Made by a program: the position numbers and the translations under genes. The notes beneath the pieces are model-generated. The model did no database searches. It saw only the letters and a list, made by a program, of their open reading frames with translations, and was not told where the DNA came from. DNA of 64,000 bases, from the NCBI RefSeq assembly GCF_023283485.1, contig NZ_JAKILU010000017.1:1-64000 (forward strand), read 5' to 3'. The stretch's first letter is position 1. Every line of letters starts with the position of its first letter. Source of the DNA: Shewanella glacialipiscicola (GTDB lineage: Bacteria > Pseudomonadota > Gammaproteobacteria > Enterobacterales > Shewanellaceae). This document shows, piece after piece, positions 37,101-46,688 of the stretch.

Positions 37101-37202
37101 GAATAGCTCGCGCTCTTTAGCACTTAAGTCAAAATATAATCGACGATCATCATCTGAGAAATGAGGTAATCCAAACAGTTCATCTATTTCATCAGTTGAC
37201 AA
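34146..37202 (-). pseudogene. tnpA: Tn3-family transposase of the outer transposon, 5' end displaced by insertion
   Basis: A 1018-codon remnant of a Tn3-family TnpA with the C-terminal DDE catalytic region (HLYDIQDTLHSSSDGQRIE, HSTDTHGTNQ, and the late Glu in NRGEAYHRLRRAV). The reading frame runs open through the left TAGAT copy to 37209, where the inner transposon begins; the first codons (MKNDVRRLS) are found 9.4 kb away at 46665-46639 in frame. Joining the two across one TAGAT restores a protein of about 1028 residues. The remnant has only a TTG (37202) near its end and no ribosome site, so it is probably not expressed. Confidence 0.9.
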
Positions 37203-37209
37203 AATAGAT

Positions 37210-37247
37210 GGGGTCCGCTTGGAAAACGGAAAATATCCTACGCTAAG
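37210..37247 (+). repeat. Left terminal inverted repeat of the inner Tn3 transposon
   Basis: 38 bp beginning GGGGTCCGCTTGG and ending CTACGCTAAG, the usual Tn3-family form. The stop codon of tnpA (37243-37245) lies within its inner end. Confidence 0.93.
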
Positions 37248-40227
37248 CCTGTTTTTTGTACAGACTACTATTCACTGAGCGTAATGCGCGGTATTTACCC
37301 TGTCCCAGTTTGAGGTTTGTTCTCCAGACGTAATCCCCGCTCAGGTTGATATGTTCCCATCCCAGCGGTGACAGATGGGTAATCAGTTGCTCATTAATCG
37401 CGATCCCTTTCCGTCTCAATGAATCTACCGCTCTTTCTATATAGACCGTATTCCACAGCGAGATCGCCGCAGTCAGCAATGTCAACCCACTTGCCCGGTA
37501 ACTCTGGTTTTCCAGTCCCCGATCTCTGATTTCCCCCAGCCGGTGCATAAAGACTGCTCGCGCAAGGGCATTACGGGCCTCACCTTTATTCAACCCAGCC
37601 TGTACTCGTCGACGCAGCGAAGGATCCCGGAACCAGTCCAACATAAACAATGACCTTTCTATGCGGCCAACCTCCCTCAGAGCCTTTGCCAGACCATTCT
37701 GTTTAGGATAGCTGGCCAGCTTTTTCATCATCAGTGATGCTGTTACCGTTCCCTGCTTTATAGAACTTGCCAGACGCAGTACCTCATGCCAGTGGGTTTC
37801 AATTTCCTTCAGATTCAGGCTGGTTGAGGAGATGATTGACTGAAGCCCCGGATACAACTCAGCTTTCCCATGAATAAACAGCCGCTTGTCATGAAGATCC
37901 CGGATCCTTGGCGCAAAAGCGAATCCGAGCAGATGCATTAGCGCGAAAACATGCTCAGTGAAACCTGCGGTGTCAGTATAATGCTCTGTAATTTCCAGAT
38001 CGGTTTCGTGATACAGCAGACCATCAAGTACGTGTGTTGAATCCCGAACACGGCTGATGACTTTGGTGTAAAACGGGCTGTACTGGTCCGAAATATGTGT
38101 ATAAATTTGCACGCCTGGCTCCTGACCGTATTTCAGATTGACCTGACCCGCATAACGCCCGTGACTCCCCACCCGAAAGTTCTGTCCGTCAGACGATGAC
38201 GTTGTTCCATCGCCCCAGAATGCTGCCAGAGGCCGCTTTTTCTGCGCATTAACCAACTCGGCCAGCGCGGCTGAATAGGTTTCATCCCTGATGTACCAGG
38301 CCTGAATGCCCTCGAGTGACGATTTTGTCGTTCCCGGACAGGATTCGGCCATTTTTGTCAGCCCAAGGTTGATCCCATCGGCAAGAATGGTGGTCAGTAA
38401 CAACTTTCTGTCTTTAGGTCTGATGTGATTGTTCTTGAGATGGGTGAAATGGCGGGTAAAACCAGTCCAGCCGTCCACTTCATCCAGCATTTCAGTAATT
38501 TTAGGATGAGGTAGCATGCCGTAAACCAGATCGCCAAAAGGGGATGCTGTTGAAGGAACACTATTATCCAGCGGGGTAATTTTCACGCCTTTATCCGATA
38601 TATCAACATCGGGTAAATCACCGGCCAGCGCCATTGCATTAACTTCCTCCAGGCGCGATGCCAGAAGCGTCAAACGGCTCTCAATGTATTCATGGCAATC
38701 GCCCGGAACAGCAAGGGGTAACTGGTTATCCTTGAGTGATTTTTCAAAATCGCCGGACGGGATCAGATAATCATCGAAATTCCTGTAACGGCGTGATCCC
38801 TTTACCCAGATATCGCCAGAACGTAATGCTCCCTTCAGCTCATTCAGCACGCAAAATTCGTAATATTTTCGGTCAATGCCGGTGGGGGTAATCACAACTT
38901 TTCTCCAGCTTTCCGGGATGAAACCGATTGGTGCGGAAGGTGGTACTTTTCGGAGTTGCTTTCGATACATCTCTTTGACGGTATCCAGCGCGTCACCGAG
39001 CTGCATTGCAGCGGGAGCAGCCCTGAACTGCAACGCTGACAGCATCCGGGGCGCGTATTTACGCAGCGTACTGTATTTTTCTGTGATCAGATGCAACGGA
39101 TCGAAGTTGTCCTTACGTGACAGGAACCGCGTCTCTTCCACGCTGTTGATGAATTCCTGCCAGGGAAGCACGTCTTCTATTGCGGCCCAGGGATCTTCCC
39201 CAGACTCTCTGGCGTTAAGTAAGGCCTGCCCGACGGTAACGTATTGCTTCAGTTTACTCTGAATCAGCTTTCCCGTTTGCTGGAGCCGCTCGGCCTGAGT
39301 GCGTTTTGCCCTGCTGAACAGACTGCCCAGAATACGCTCGTGCAGATCAATAACTTCATCAGTCAGGGTGGCTCTGGCTTCCGATATGATACAAACCAGC
39401 GAGGCATAACGGCGAACATCCGTGAATTTTGCCAGGTCCCGGCTACTCATTTTCCTGCCTTCGCGTGCGAGTTTCAGGAGCCGGTTCTGATGCACGGAAA
39501 GCGCAATACCGTCAGGCAGTGCCAGCGACTCTATCGCATTTAACCTGTCGATATGTTGCAGGACATTTTTGCCGTTTATTTTTCCCGGAGGCTGAAGCAA
39601 CCAGGCCAGCCGTGAAGGTTGTTCACCCTCAGATACCAGCAGGCGGTCCAGTGCCGCTTTTTGCCCCGGTTCAAGCTGCTCGGTCAGCGCAGAAAAAACC
39701 GCTCTGTCAGCAAGCGTTGTTGCTTCAGCAAGGGTTCGTTCGATCACCTCAACAGAGGGGAAAATAATCTTATTACTGTGGAGCCAGGAGAGCATTTCTT
39801 CCGCAAGTAAAAAACCTCTGTCTGTCCGCATGGCGTGGGGATAAAGGTGGCGAATACAGTTTTTTTGCAGCGCCCGGCTGAAGGGGGATAATTCAAGGTA
39901 GCGGTAGAGTTCAGCCAGATGTTCCCAGCGGGTGACCTCTCTTGATGCATACTCTGCCCACAGATCAGGCTGAAGTTTCAAATGAGCCGCAAGCCGGGAA
40001 ACAACCCCGTAGTGAGGGGACTCATTATTGTCGGGTGGAAATCCTGGCCCTCGCAAATAGCAAAGTAAAACAGCAAAGCCCAGGCGGTTAGCTGGTCTGC
40101 GATGTTTATTAATAAGCGCGAGGTCATGTTCGTTCAAAAAGCACATGCGCGTCAGAAGAACGTCATCTTCCGGCACAACCAACAAGCGTTCTTTTTCTTC
40201 ACTACTGAGTATTTGTCTCCGTGGCAT
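37243..40227 (-). CDS. tnpA: Tn3-family transposase of the inner transposon
   Basis: A 994-residue TnpA. The start is ATG 40227 (MPRRQILSSEEKERLL), preceded by GAGGAAG; a longer frame to 40344 would read through the res site and is rejected. The DDE region is present: AFWGDGTTSSSDGQ, EHYTDTAGFTEHVF and the Glu in LNKGEARNALARAVF. It acts on the 38-bp terminal repeats by replicative transposition. The base composition is nearer to enterobacterial Tn3 elements than to the surrounding plasmid, which suggests transfer from that pool. Confidence 0.95.
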   Translation of the reverse strand: MPRRQILSSEEKERLLVVPEDDVLLTRMCFLNEHDLALINKHRRPANRLGFAVLLCYLRGPGFPPDNNESPHYGVVSRLAAHLKLQPDLWAEYASREVTRWEHLAELYRYLELSPFSRALQKNCIRHLYPHAMRTDRGFLLAEEMLSWLHSNKIIFPSVEVIERTLAEATTLADRAVFSALTEQLEPGQKAALDRLLVSEGEQPSRLAWLLQPPGKINGKNVLQHIDRLNAIESLALPDGIALSVHQNRLLKLAREGRKMSSRDLAKFTDVRRYASLVCIISEARATLTDEVIDLHERILGSLFSRAKRTQAERLQQTGKLIQSKLKQYVTVGQALLNARESGEDPWAAIEDVLPWQEFINSVEETRFLSRKDNFDPLHLITEKYSTLRKYAPRMLSALQFRAAPAAMQLGDALDTVKEMYRKQLRKVPPSAPIGFIPESWRKVVITPTGIDRKYYEFCVLNELKGALRSGDIWVKGSRRYRNFDDYLIPSGDFEKSLKDNQLPLAVPGDCHEYIESRLTLLASRLEEVNAMALAGDLPDVDISDKGVKITPLDNSVPSTASPFGDLVYGMLPHPKITEMLDEVDGWTGFTRHFTHLKNNHIRPKDRKLLLTTILADGINLGLTKMAESCPGTTKSSLEGIQAWYIRDETYSAALAELVNAQKKRPLAAFWGDGTTSSSDGQNFRVGSHGRYAGQVNLKYGQEPGVQIYTHISDQYSPFYTKVISRVRDSTHVLDGLLYHETDLEITEHYTDTAGFTEHVFALMHLLGFAFAPRIRDLHDKRLFIHGKAELYPGLQSIISSTSLNLKEIETHWHEVLRLASSIKQGTVTASLMMKKLASYPKQNGLAKALREVGRIERSLFMLDWFRDPSLRRRVQAGLNKGEARNALARAVFMHRLGEIRDRGLENQSYRASGLTLLTAAISLWNTVYIERAVDSLRRKGIAINEQLITHLSPLGWEHINLSGDYVWRTNLKLGQGKYRALRSVNSSLYKKQA

Positions 40228-40288
40228 AAATGCTTCCTCTGCATATAGTTTATTTACGTTATTTCTTGCCCTGACCGAAACCGGTCGG

Positions 40289-40374
40289 TTTCGTACACTA
40301 CTCTGCAAATCTGTCCGAAAGTAAGTGAAATTCATTTCGTACATGCGTTATGATTCGTACATCCATTTCGTACA
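40289..40374. promoter_or_regulatory. res: res site of the inner Tn3 transposon
   Basis: Between divergent tnpA and tnpR the motif TTTCGTACA occurs at 40289, 40335 and 40366, with ATTCGTACA at 40353 and the inverted TGTCCGAAA at 40312. The arrangement fits the paired subsites bound by TnpR, which resolves cointegrates here and represses both promoters. Confidence 0.8.
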
Positions 40375-40386
40375 TAAAATATCACT

Positions 40387-40965
40387 ATGTCACGTGTTTT
40401 TGCTTACTGCCGGGTCTCTACCCTGGATCAGACCACCGAAAATCAGAGCAGAGAAATCGAGGCTGCCGGTTTTACCGTCCGGCCCCAGCGACTGATTGAA
40501 GAACATATCAGCGGTTCGGTTGCCGCCGGTGAACGACCAGGCTTCACCCGACTGCTTGATCGCATGGAAAATGGCGACGTGCTGATTGTCACCAAGCTGG
40601 ACCGTCTTGGGCGTAATGCCATGGATATAAGAAAAACAGTTGAGCAACTGGCTGCGTCAGATATTCGAGTTCACTGCCTTGCGCTCGGAGGTGTTGATCT
40701 GACAAGTGCTGCCGGGAGAATGACTATGCAGGTTATTTCAGCGGTGGCGGAATTTGAGCGGGATCTGTTGCTTGAGCGCACACATTCAGGTATTGCGAGG
40801 GCAAAAGCGGCAGGAAAGCGGTTTGGCCGTCCTTCCACACTGAATGAAGAACAGCAACTTTCTGTGATTGAACGCATTAACACCGGGGTCAGTATCAGCG
40901 CCATTGCCCGGGAGTTTAATACCACCCGGCAAACAATTCTTCGGGTAAAGGCAGGTAAGCAATAA
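40387..40965 (+). CDS. tnpR: TnpR serine resolvase of the inner transposon
   Basis: A 192-residue small serine resolvase. The catalytic Ser is residue 11 in [10 protein letters not shown], the conserved arginine segment is [13 protein letters not shown], and the C-terminal HTH ([19 protein letters not shown]) binds res. It reads divergently from tnpA across res, the Tn21/Tn1721-like arrangement. It recombines the two res copies in a cointegrate. Confidence 0.94.
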   Translation: MSRVFAYCRVSTLDQTTENQSREIEAAGFTVRPQRLIEEHISGSVAAGERPGFTRLLDRMENGDVLIVTKLDRLGRNAMDIRKTVEQLAASDIRVHCLALGGVDLTSAAGRMTMQVISAVAEFERDLLLERTHSGIARAKAAGKRFGRPSTLNEEQQLSVIERINTGVSISAIAREFNTTRQTILRVKAGKQ

Positions 40966-41227
40966 TCCCAGACCCAAGATTCCAGCGTTGACAGTCTGCT
41001 CAGTGCCAGAAGCGGATATTACAATGTGCAGGTATTAAAGTCCGCTATTAGTCGTTAGCAGAACGTTAGTGTAAGGGCGATGAGCAGCGCAGCGGGTTAT
41101 GGTCCCAGTATTCTGTGTAAATTATCTTGGCCGGTTTCAATATTATGCTGTAAAAATCATGGTAACAACAGAGTTTAAAATTAATCACTCATAGATAGTA
41201 ATTTTTTGGTAATAGGTTTGCCAGACC

Positions 41228-42157
41228 TCACGCTAGTACAACCGAATAGGTATTACGACCACGTTGTTTACTTAAATACAGCTGCTGGTCTGCCAGTTCT
41301 ATAATATTACTATCGTAGCCTTTCGCTTCATCGGCGACGGCAATGCCAACACTGATGCTCAGTTTGGTGGCGGGAGTTTGGGGGTGTGCGATATCTAATT
41401 CCAATACATGATGCAGCATCTTTTTTGCCACGGTTACTGCGCCATTTATATCGGTATCGGCTAGCAACACTACAAATTCTTCACCTCCATAGCGGGCGAC
41501 CGTGTCAGCCTGTCGCCCGTTATGCTTTAGGGCACTGGCCACTTTACGTAAAGCATCATCTCCTGCTAAGTGGCCAAACGTATCGTTATATTTCTTAAAG
41601 TAGTCGATATCAATCATCAATACTGCAAGAGGACTCAGTTTACGTCTATGTTGGGCAAGTTGGATTGATAAAACGTTATCAAAATAGCGGCGGTTATAAA
41701 TACCGGTTAACCCATCCAGATAAGCGAGAGAACGCAGTAAGTCAGCTTGTCTTTTCAGGGCTAAGTGAGCCTTTACCCGGTTACGTAATGTATTTGTATT
41801 AAATGGCTTTTGAATAAAATCGACGCCACCTGCATCCCAGCAGGCATCTTCATCCGTTTCATGCTGCAAGCCTGTGACGAATATGACCGGGATATCTGCC
41901 AGTTGTTTATCGGCTTTTAATTGCCTGCATGTTTCTAATCCATCCTGCTCAGGCATTACTACATCTAACAAAATGAGATCAGGCCGACTGTCGTGGCAAA
42001 CTTTTATTGCCTGTTTGCCGCTTGTGGCCATCAGAATATTGTACTCGTTGCCTAAAACCTGAAAGACAATCTGAATATTAATAGGTTGATCATCGACAAC
42101 TAAAATGGTTGCAGGGAATTGGCTGATAGCTACATTTGGTATAGTGTCAACTGACAT
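41228..42157 (-). CDS. Response regulator with diguanylate cyclase (GGDEF) output
   Basis: A 309-residue REC-GGDEF protein. The receiver (about 15-130) has the DD pair in LVVDDQP, the phosphoacceptor Asp near residue 66 (LLDVVMP) and a C-terminal Lys (QKPF). The GGDEF domain (about 145-305) carries the active-site GGEEF near residue 224, preceded five residues earlier by RQAD, an RxxD inhibitory I-site. It is therefore expected to make c-di-GMP with product feedback, activated by phosphorylation. It starts 5 bp after the kinase stop, so the two form an operon. It is cargo of the inner transposon. Confidence 0.93.
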   Translation of the reverse strand: MSVDTIPNVAISQFPATILVVDDQPINIQIVFQVLGNEYNILMATSGKQAIKVCHDSRPDLILLDVVMPEQDGLETCRQLKADKQLADIPVIFVTGLQHETDEDACWDAGGVDFIQKPFNTNTLRNRVKAHLALKRQADLLRSLAYLDGLTGIYNRRYFDNVLSIQLAQHRRKLSPLAVLMIDIDYFKKYNDTFGHLAGDDALRKVASALKHNGRQADTVARYGGEEFVVLLADTDINGAVTVAKKMLHHVLELDIAHPQTPATKLSISVGIAVADEAKGYDSNIIELADQQLYLSKQRGRNTYSVVLA

Positions 42158-42162
42158 ATAAA

Positions 42163-45100
42163 CTACTCTTTGAATTGACTTAACATTTTATCAACTATCA
42201 CGACTGCTTGCTCAAAAGTCAAGTTGACTAGAGCCTCTTCAAGCTCTTTATTTAGTTCAGGTGTTTGAGCCTGCAGTGACGGTGCCAATTGCTGATAAAG
42301 TGGCAACGCTGCCATGTTGGCAAGATTGAGATGTTGCTTTAGCGTCATTAACTGAGCTGCCTGTTCCGTCCGGCTAACAGGGGCTTGTGCGGTAGCTATT
42401 TGCTGTTCCACTTGTAATAATTTCACCAAGTCTGTAGCGGTGTTAAGAGTTAACTTCAGTATATCCAGAACGTTGTTATCTACCTGATAACCGTCATCAC
42501 TGTGCTCACGCAGCTCATCTTCCAAGCGGGCAGTAAGCTTTGCCAGATTGCTAAAGCCAAGTGTGCCTGCAGCACCTTTTAAACTATGAAACAACAATCG
42601 TGCATTACGACGGGTAAGTGTTTTATCCTCTAGTTGTTGTAATGCTTGCCTAAGGTCCTGCTCAAATTGCTTTAATACATTGACATAAATCGTCAGGGAA
42701 TAACCAAGGCGCTGAACAGCAGCTTCGAGTTCAATATGATGCTGCTGGCAGAACGCTAACGCTGCCTGATCAAAATTCAGGTTTGATTTATTAACTTGTT
42801 TGACGTGAGGTGCTTTTTCTGCTTTATGATGGCTGAGAATTTTGGTCGTCAACTCGTTAAGATCAAAAGGTTTTGCGATGTGGTCTTGCATACCTGCTGC
42901 CAGGCAAGCGGCTATATCATCAGACATGGCGTGCGCTGTAATAGCAATAATCGGCAGCAACTGATGTCTAGGTAGCTTTCTAATCTCACGAGTGGTTTGA
43001 TAGCCATCCATTCCCGGCATTTGTATGTCCATCAGTACCATATCAAAGTGCTCTGCCGTACTTTCCAGCATCTCTAACGCTTCCTCACCGCTGCTAGCAA
43101 TTTTGATGGTCGCCCCTAGTTGCTGCAGTAACTCACTGGCAACCAGCTGGTTCGTCAAATTATCTTCTACCAGCAGTAAGGATATTCCCTGCAATGGCAG
43201 CTCGTGCGGGAGGGGGGAGGTCGGGAGCGACAGGTCGAGATCGCCAAAAACAACACTCTTTACTGCCTGTAACATCATATTTTTTGTAACAGGTTTAATT
43301 AAAAATCCATCCAGATAGCGCTCATAATCGTTATTTTGCTCATCGAGCAGTTCTTTTCCATGAGCGGTAATCATTACAATCAGTGAAACCACGCTACTAT
43401 GCAATTCCCGTAGCTCGCGAGCGAAGGTTAGGCCATCTTTACCCGGCATACGCCAGTCTACGAAAACGACATCATAGCGAGTACTATCGCGGTGGGCTTG
43501 CTTGACTAATAGTGACGCCTCTTGCGCATCGGACGCAATCTTTGCCTGCCATCCCAACGAGACCGCAATACCTTGTAAAATTATTCGCGCACTGTCGTTG
43601 TCATCGACAATCAACACGCTCAACTTTTCATTACTACGAGTAAACGTTTGAGAGTTTTGGATCGCCCTCTTCTCCGCATTGCGTACGACGACGTTAAAGC
43701 TAAAGGTACTTCCACAACCAAATTCACTCTCTACGCCGATTTCACCACCCATCAAATTCACCAAGCGCTTACTGATGGCTAAACCTAAACCTGTCCCGCC
43801 ATAGCGACGACTTATTGAAGAATCTGCTTGTTGAAAACCGGAAAAAAGAGCGTTCTGTTGCTCCAGCGTGATACCGATCCCAGTATCTTTAATACTGAAA
43901 GACAAGTTAATCTCGCCCTCTGGCAGTGATTGAGACCTAATTGAGATGAGTATTTCACCCTTATCAGTAAATTTTATGGCATTGCCGACCAGATTTATCA
44001 GGACTTGTTTAATACGGAAACTATCACCTAACAAATGCTCAGGCACATCCGCTGTGACATCGTATAGCACTTCCAATCCTTTTTGCTCTGCACTAGATGA
44101 AAAAACAAGGCCGATATCCTGCAGCAAATCCGTCAAACTAAATGGATGCGGGTCTAGCTCCAACTTACCGGCTTCAACTTTTGAGAAATCCAGAATATCA
44201 TTTAACAAGGTAAGCAAAGACTTAGCTGCACTATAGGCTTTTTCTATATAGTCGGCCTGGCGTTGATCCAGCGTGCTGTTGGCTACCAATTGTAATAATC
44301 CCAGAACTCCATTCATCGGCGTGCGGATCTCGTGGCTCATATTTGCCAAAAACTCAGATTTTGCTTTATTAGCAGACTCAGCTTGTTCTTTTGCTTGTGC
44401 CAGTTCCGCTTCGTATTTAAGTTGTTTAGTTAAATCAAACGCGATACCAAGAAAGCCTGCTAGCTGACCTTGCTCATCTTTTAGTGCACTGCGATTTAGT
44501 TTTACTTGCACCTGTTCACCGGTTTTTGTCAGGTAGGTCCAGCGCACATTATCCGTTTGCCCCAGACGCGCTTTCGCTACAAGGGTTTCAAAACCGACCG
44601 CGATGTTGCTACCGAGCTCAGTGGTCAGCTTAGCGGCATGGTGCTCCACTTCTGCGGGCAGATGAAAAATAGACGGGGTTTGTTGGAAAAGGACCTCCTC
44701 TGCGCGATAGCCTAAGAGTTTTTCTGCTGCTGGATTAAAGGCCGTAATAATGCCTTCTTCATCGGTAGCGATAATTGCGTAGCCCGCGCTGCTAAGAATA
44801 CTGCGCTGCAAGATATTAACACGTGAAATCTCCGCCGTTCGCAGTGCGACCTGCTGTTCAAGCTCAGCATTCGCTTTTAGTAAAGTTTGCTCTGCAATAC
44901 TTGCCAGCTCCTGCTTATGACGGATTAACTGACTTCTGCGCATTAACATAAGTTGCAGTAGATACACGCCAAAGGCCAGGATGGTACTGACTGCCATTAC
45001 TTCAAAAAATAAGCTGGTGCCAGAGCGCAGTTGCAGTTCATTAATAAAGCGATTGGTTGGCGTAAGCGACAGCTGCCATTGGCGGCCAAATACAGAGAGA

Positions 45101-45990
45101 TTTAATTTATGTTGTAGAGCAGCGTCGTAAGTGTCTTTCACTTCTTGGCTGAAGAACTCGATTGGCGTTTGTTCGGTAATGTCACTGATTTGCAGAAAGA
45201 CATCGTTTTCCAGACCAGCAACTGAATTAAGGACGTAGTTAATCAGGATTGGGGCGTAACTCCAGCCAAATAAATGTTCAAGCCGTTGCCGACTATCTTG
45301 TGGCACGGTTGTTGTTTTATATACCGGCATTAACATTAAAAAACCCTGTTGAGCTCGCTCATTTGCTTGTACTAAGGTAATGGGCGCTGTTAACCTCACA
45401 TCGTTATTGAACGCCGCATCTAATGCTGCCTTGCGGCGCATTGCTTCGGAACCAATATCAACCCCCACGGCCTCTCGGTTGTTTTGCTCAGGTTCAATAT
45501 AGGTGATCACAAAAAGGCTATCTTGGTGTGGCGTAAGCTGCCTGATTTGGAAGTTGTAGCTTGGTCGCTCGGCAGCCATCCGGTCTAGAAATGCCGCAGT
45601 TTGGTTTGGTTCAACTTTGATGATTAAACCAAAACCATGAGCCCCTGGAAACTCCCTTTTATAGTCTCGCACTTGCGTATAGACCTGCATATCGTTGTAA
45701 TCAAAATGCTCAGGGGATACCGACATTACTGCACCACGGGTGCCGCGCAAACCATATTGATACAGCGTGACCTTTTCCTGAACCCCTTCTGCAATTAGAT
45801 TTAACCTGACAGTAACCGCATCACTAATTCGCTTTGCTTGGGTTTGTTGTTGCTGATCTACCATGGATGTTGCCACAAAGTAGCCAATAACTAATAACCC
45901 TAACGGTAGCCATAATAACCCTAACGGTAGCCATAATGACATTAACCAACTGCGTAATGAAAATTTGGGAACAGAGATAAGTGACTTCAT
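42163..45990 (-). CDS. CHASE-type hybrid sensor histidine kinase with two receivers and Hpt
   Basis: A 1275-residue membrane kinase. In order: N-terminal membrane segment (about 16-45), periplasmic CHASE domain (about 80-290, with SPEHFDYNDMQVYTQVRDY and VGVDIGSEAMRRKAALDAA), second membrane segment (about 330-350), PAS domain (about 395-510), HisKA with HEIRTPMNGVLG near residue 555, HATPase with GTGLGLAISKRLV, two receivers (Asp near 846 and 990: VFVDWRMPG, VLMDIQMPG) and a C-terminal Hpt (HSLKGAAGTLG near 1137). The full relay could phosphorylate the GGDEF regulator encoded just downstream. The ligand of the CHASE domain is not known. A 21-bp tandem duplication lies in the first membrane segment. 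Confidence 0.94.
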   Translation of the reverse strand: MKSLISVPKFSLRSWLMSLWLPLGLLWLPLGLLVIGYFVATSMVDQQQQTQAKRISDAVTVRLNLIAEGVQEKVTLYQYGLRGTRGAVMSVSPEHFDYNDMQVYTQVRDYKREFPGAHGFGLIIKVEPNQTAAFLDRMAAERPSYNFQIRQLTPHQDSLFVITYIEPEQNNREAVGVDIGSEAMRRKAALDAAFNNDVRLTAPITLVQANERAQQGFLMLMPVYKTTTVPQDSRQRLEHLFGWSYAPILINYVLNSVAGLENDVFLQISDITEQTPIEFFSQEVKDTYDAALQHKLNLSVFGRQWQLSLTPTNRFINELQLRSGTSLFFEVMAVSTILAFGVYLLQLMLMRRSQLIRHKQELASIAEQTLLKANAELEQQVALRTAEISRVNILQRSILSSAGYAIIATDEEGIITAFNPAAEKLLGYRAEEVLFQQTPSIFHLPAEVEHHAAKLTTELGSNIAVGFETLVAKARLGQTDNVRWTYLTKTGEQVQVKLNRSALKDEQGQLAGFLGIAFDLTKQLKYEAELAQAKEQAESANKAKSEFLANMSHEIRTPMNGVLGLLQLVANSTLDQRQADYIEKAYSAAKSLLTLLNDILDFSKVEAGKLELDPHPFSLTDLLQDIGLVFSSSAEQKGLEVLYDVTADVPEHLLGDSFRIKQVLINLVGNAIKFTDKGEILISIRSQSLPEGEINLSFSIKDTGIGITLEQQNALFSGFQQADSSISRRYGGTGLGLAISKRLVNLMGGEIGVESEFGCGSTFSFNVVVRNAEKRAIQNSQTFTRSNEKLSVLIVDDNDSARIILQGIAVSLGWQAKIASDAQEASLLVKQAHRDSTRYDVVFVDWRMPGKDGLTFARELRELHSSVVSLIVMITAHGKELLDEQNNDYERYLDGFLIKPVTKNMMLQAVKSVVFGDLDLSLPTSPLPHELPLQGISLLLVEDNLTNQLVASELLQQLGATIKIASSGEEALEMLESTAEHFDMVLMDIQMPGMDGYQTTREIRKLPRHQLLPIIAITAHAMSDDIAACLAAGMQDHIAKPFDLNELTTKILSHHKAEKAPHVKQVNKSNLNFDQAALAFCQQHHIELEAAVQRLGYSLTIYVNVLKQFEQDLRQALQQLEDKTLTRRNARLLFHSLKGAAGTLGFSNLAKLTARLEDELREHSDDGYQVDNNVLDILKLTLNTATDLVKLLQVEQQIATAQAPVSRTEQAAQLMTLKQHLNLANMAALPLYQQLAPSLQAQTPELNKELEEALVNLTFEQAVVIVDKMLSQFKE
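45893..45934. repeat. 21-bp in-frame tandem duplication in the kinase gene
   Basis: The 21-mer AATAACCCTAACGGTAGCCAT occurs twice in a row (45893-45913 and 45914-45934), encoding WLPLGLL twice in the first membrane helix. It is in frame and lengthens the helix by seven residues. Confidence 0.9.
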
Positions 45991-46599
45991 TTAATGCTCA
46001 GGAGGCTCCGATTGATATAAAAAGGGTAGGGCCGATAATTTAGATGGAAAACCAAAATCAAATTCAGAAACAATCCAGCAACTGATTTGCCTGTAGGACT
46101 CGCTCATTATGAAACAGTCGCACCAGCGCGCCGTGTTTTTAAAACAAGTTGAGCCAACCAGTAAATTAGAAACTTATTAAAAATATCAATCTAAGCTCAA
46201 AAAGCAAAACTTTCAAGTTGCATTGAGCTTATGTCGATATGAATAGTCATATTTAATCTACAGAGCAAGGACAAATTAGCGCCCCCTAACATTGTCAATC
46301 CAACTTAATTGCGTGATCTACGGAAATCAATAGAAGCAGATCGCTTTGAAGATGATTGTTGTAGTAAAAAGTTAGCTTGCCTTACTGAGAAGCACGATCC
46401 GAGTGACAATCAACTCGACGAATGGATGCTGGACACTGTGGTTGAGACACATGCCATTTTGCGGTTAAAAGTCCGTCCAACTTCAGGCGTTAATGTCCGC
46501 TCTATCAAGCAAAGCATACTTTCGCATGAGTACTATGATGCGGAGAGAAATTTCTGCTTTTCGCTCAGAGCTGCCTGTCATGTCTGCTTAAGAAACGGC
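45991..46599. other. Gene-poor tail of the inner transposon
   Basis: About 600 bp between the kinase start and the right terminal repeat. It should hold the kinase promoter. A rightward frame at 46309-46644 exists, but it runs through the terminal repeat, begins at TTG and has no ribosome site. I see no supported gene. Confidence 0.6.
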
Positions 46600-46637
46600 C
46601 TTAACGTAGGATATTTTCCGTTTTCCAAGCGGACCCC
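46600..46637 (-). repeat. Right terminal inverted repeat of the inner Tn3 transposon
   Basis: The complement of the left repeat with one mismatch (ACGTTAAG instead of ACGCTAAG at the inner end). It is followed directly by the TAGAT target duplicate at 46638-46642. Confidence 0.93.
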
Positions 46638-46665
46638 TAGATAGCCGCCGAACGTCATTTTTCAT
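46638..46665 (-). pseudogene. tnpA: Displaced first codons of the outer Tn3 tnpA
   Basis: ATG at 46665 reads MKNDVRRLS and stays in frame across TAGAT into the remnant at 37202. AGGGGG lies six to eight bases upstream of the ATG, so this is the true translation start of the interrupted transposase. It ends at the inner transposon boundary. Confidence 0.85.
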
Positions 46666-46688
46666 GGTGAACCCCCTATTTCACTACA

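Larger units (their letters stand above)
37210..46637. mobile_element. Intact 9,428-bp Tn3-family transposon carrying two-component / c-di-GMP genes
   Basis: Terminal inverted repeats of 38 bp (37210-37247 and 46600-46637) start GGGGTCCGCTTGG and end in CTAAG/TTAAG, with a single mismatch. The flanks are TAGAT at 37205-37209 and TAGAT at 46638-46642, a perfect 5-bp target duplication as expected for Tn3. Inside are tnpA (leftward, ending in the left repeat), res, tnpR, and a leftward kinase/diguanylate-cyclase pair, then about 600 bp without a gene. Both ends and the duplication are intact, which indicates a fairly recent insertion. Confidence 0.95.

Noticed and set aside
40228..40344. A 39-codon N-terminal extension of the inner tnpA
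   Set aside because: It would code through the res site; MPRRQILSS at 40227 has a ribosome site and matches the family start.
46309..46644. A 111-codon rightward frame whose start (LRDLRKSIEADRFED) vaguely recalls the end of tRNA-guanine transglycosylases
   Set aside because: It starts at TTG without a ribosome site and runs through the transposon terminal repeat; the resemblance is too weak to name.
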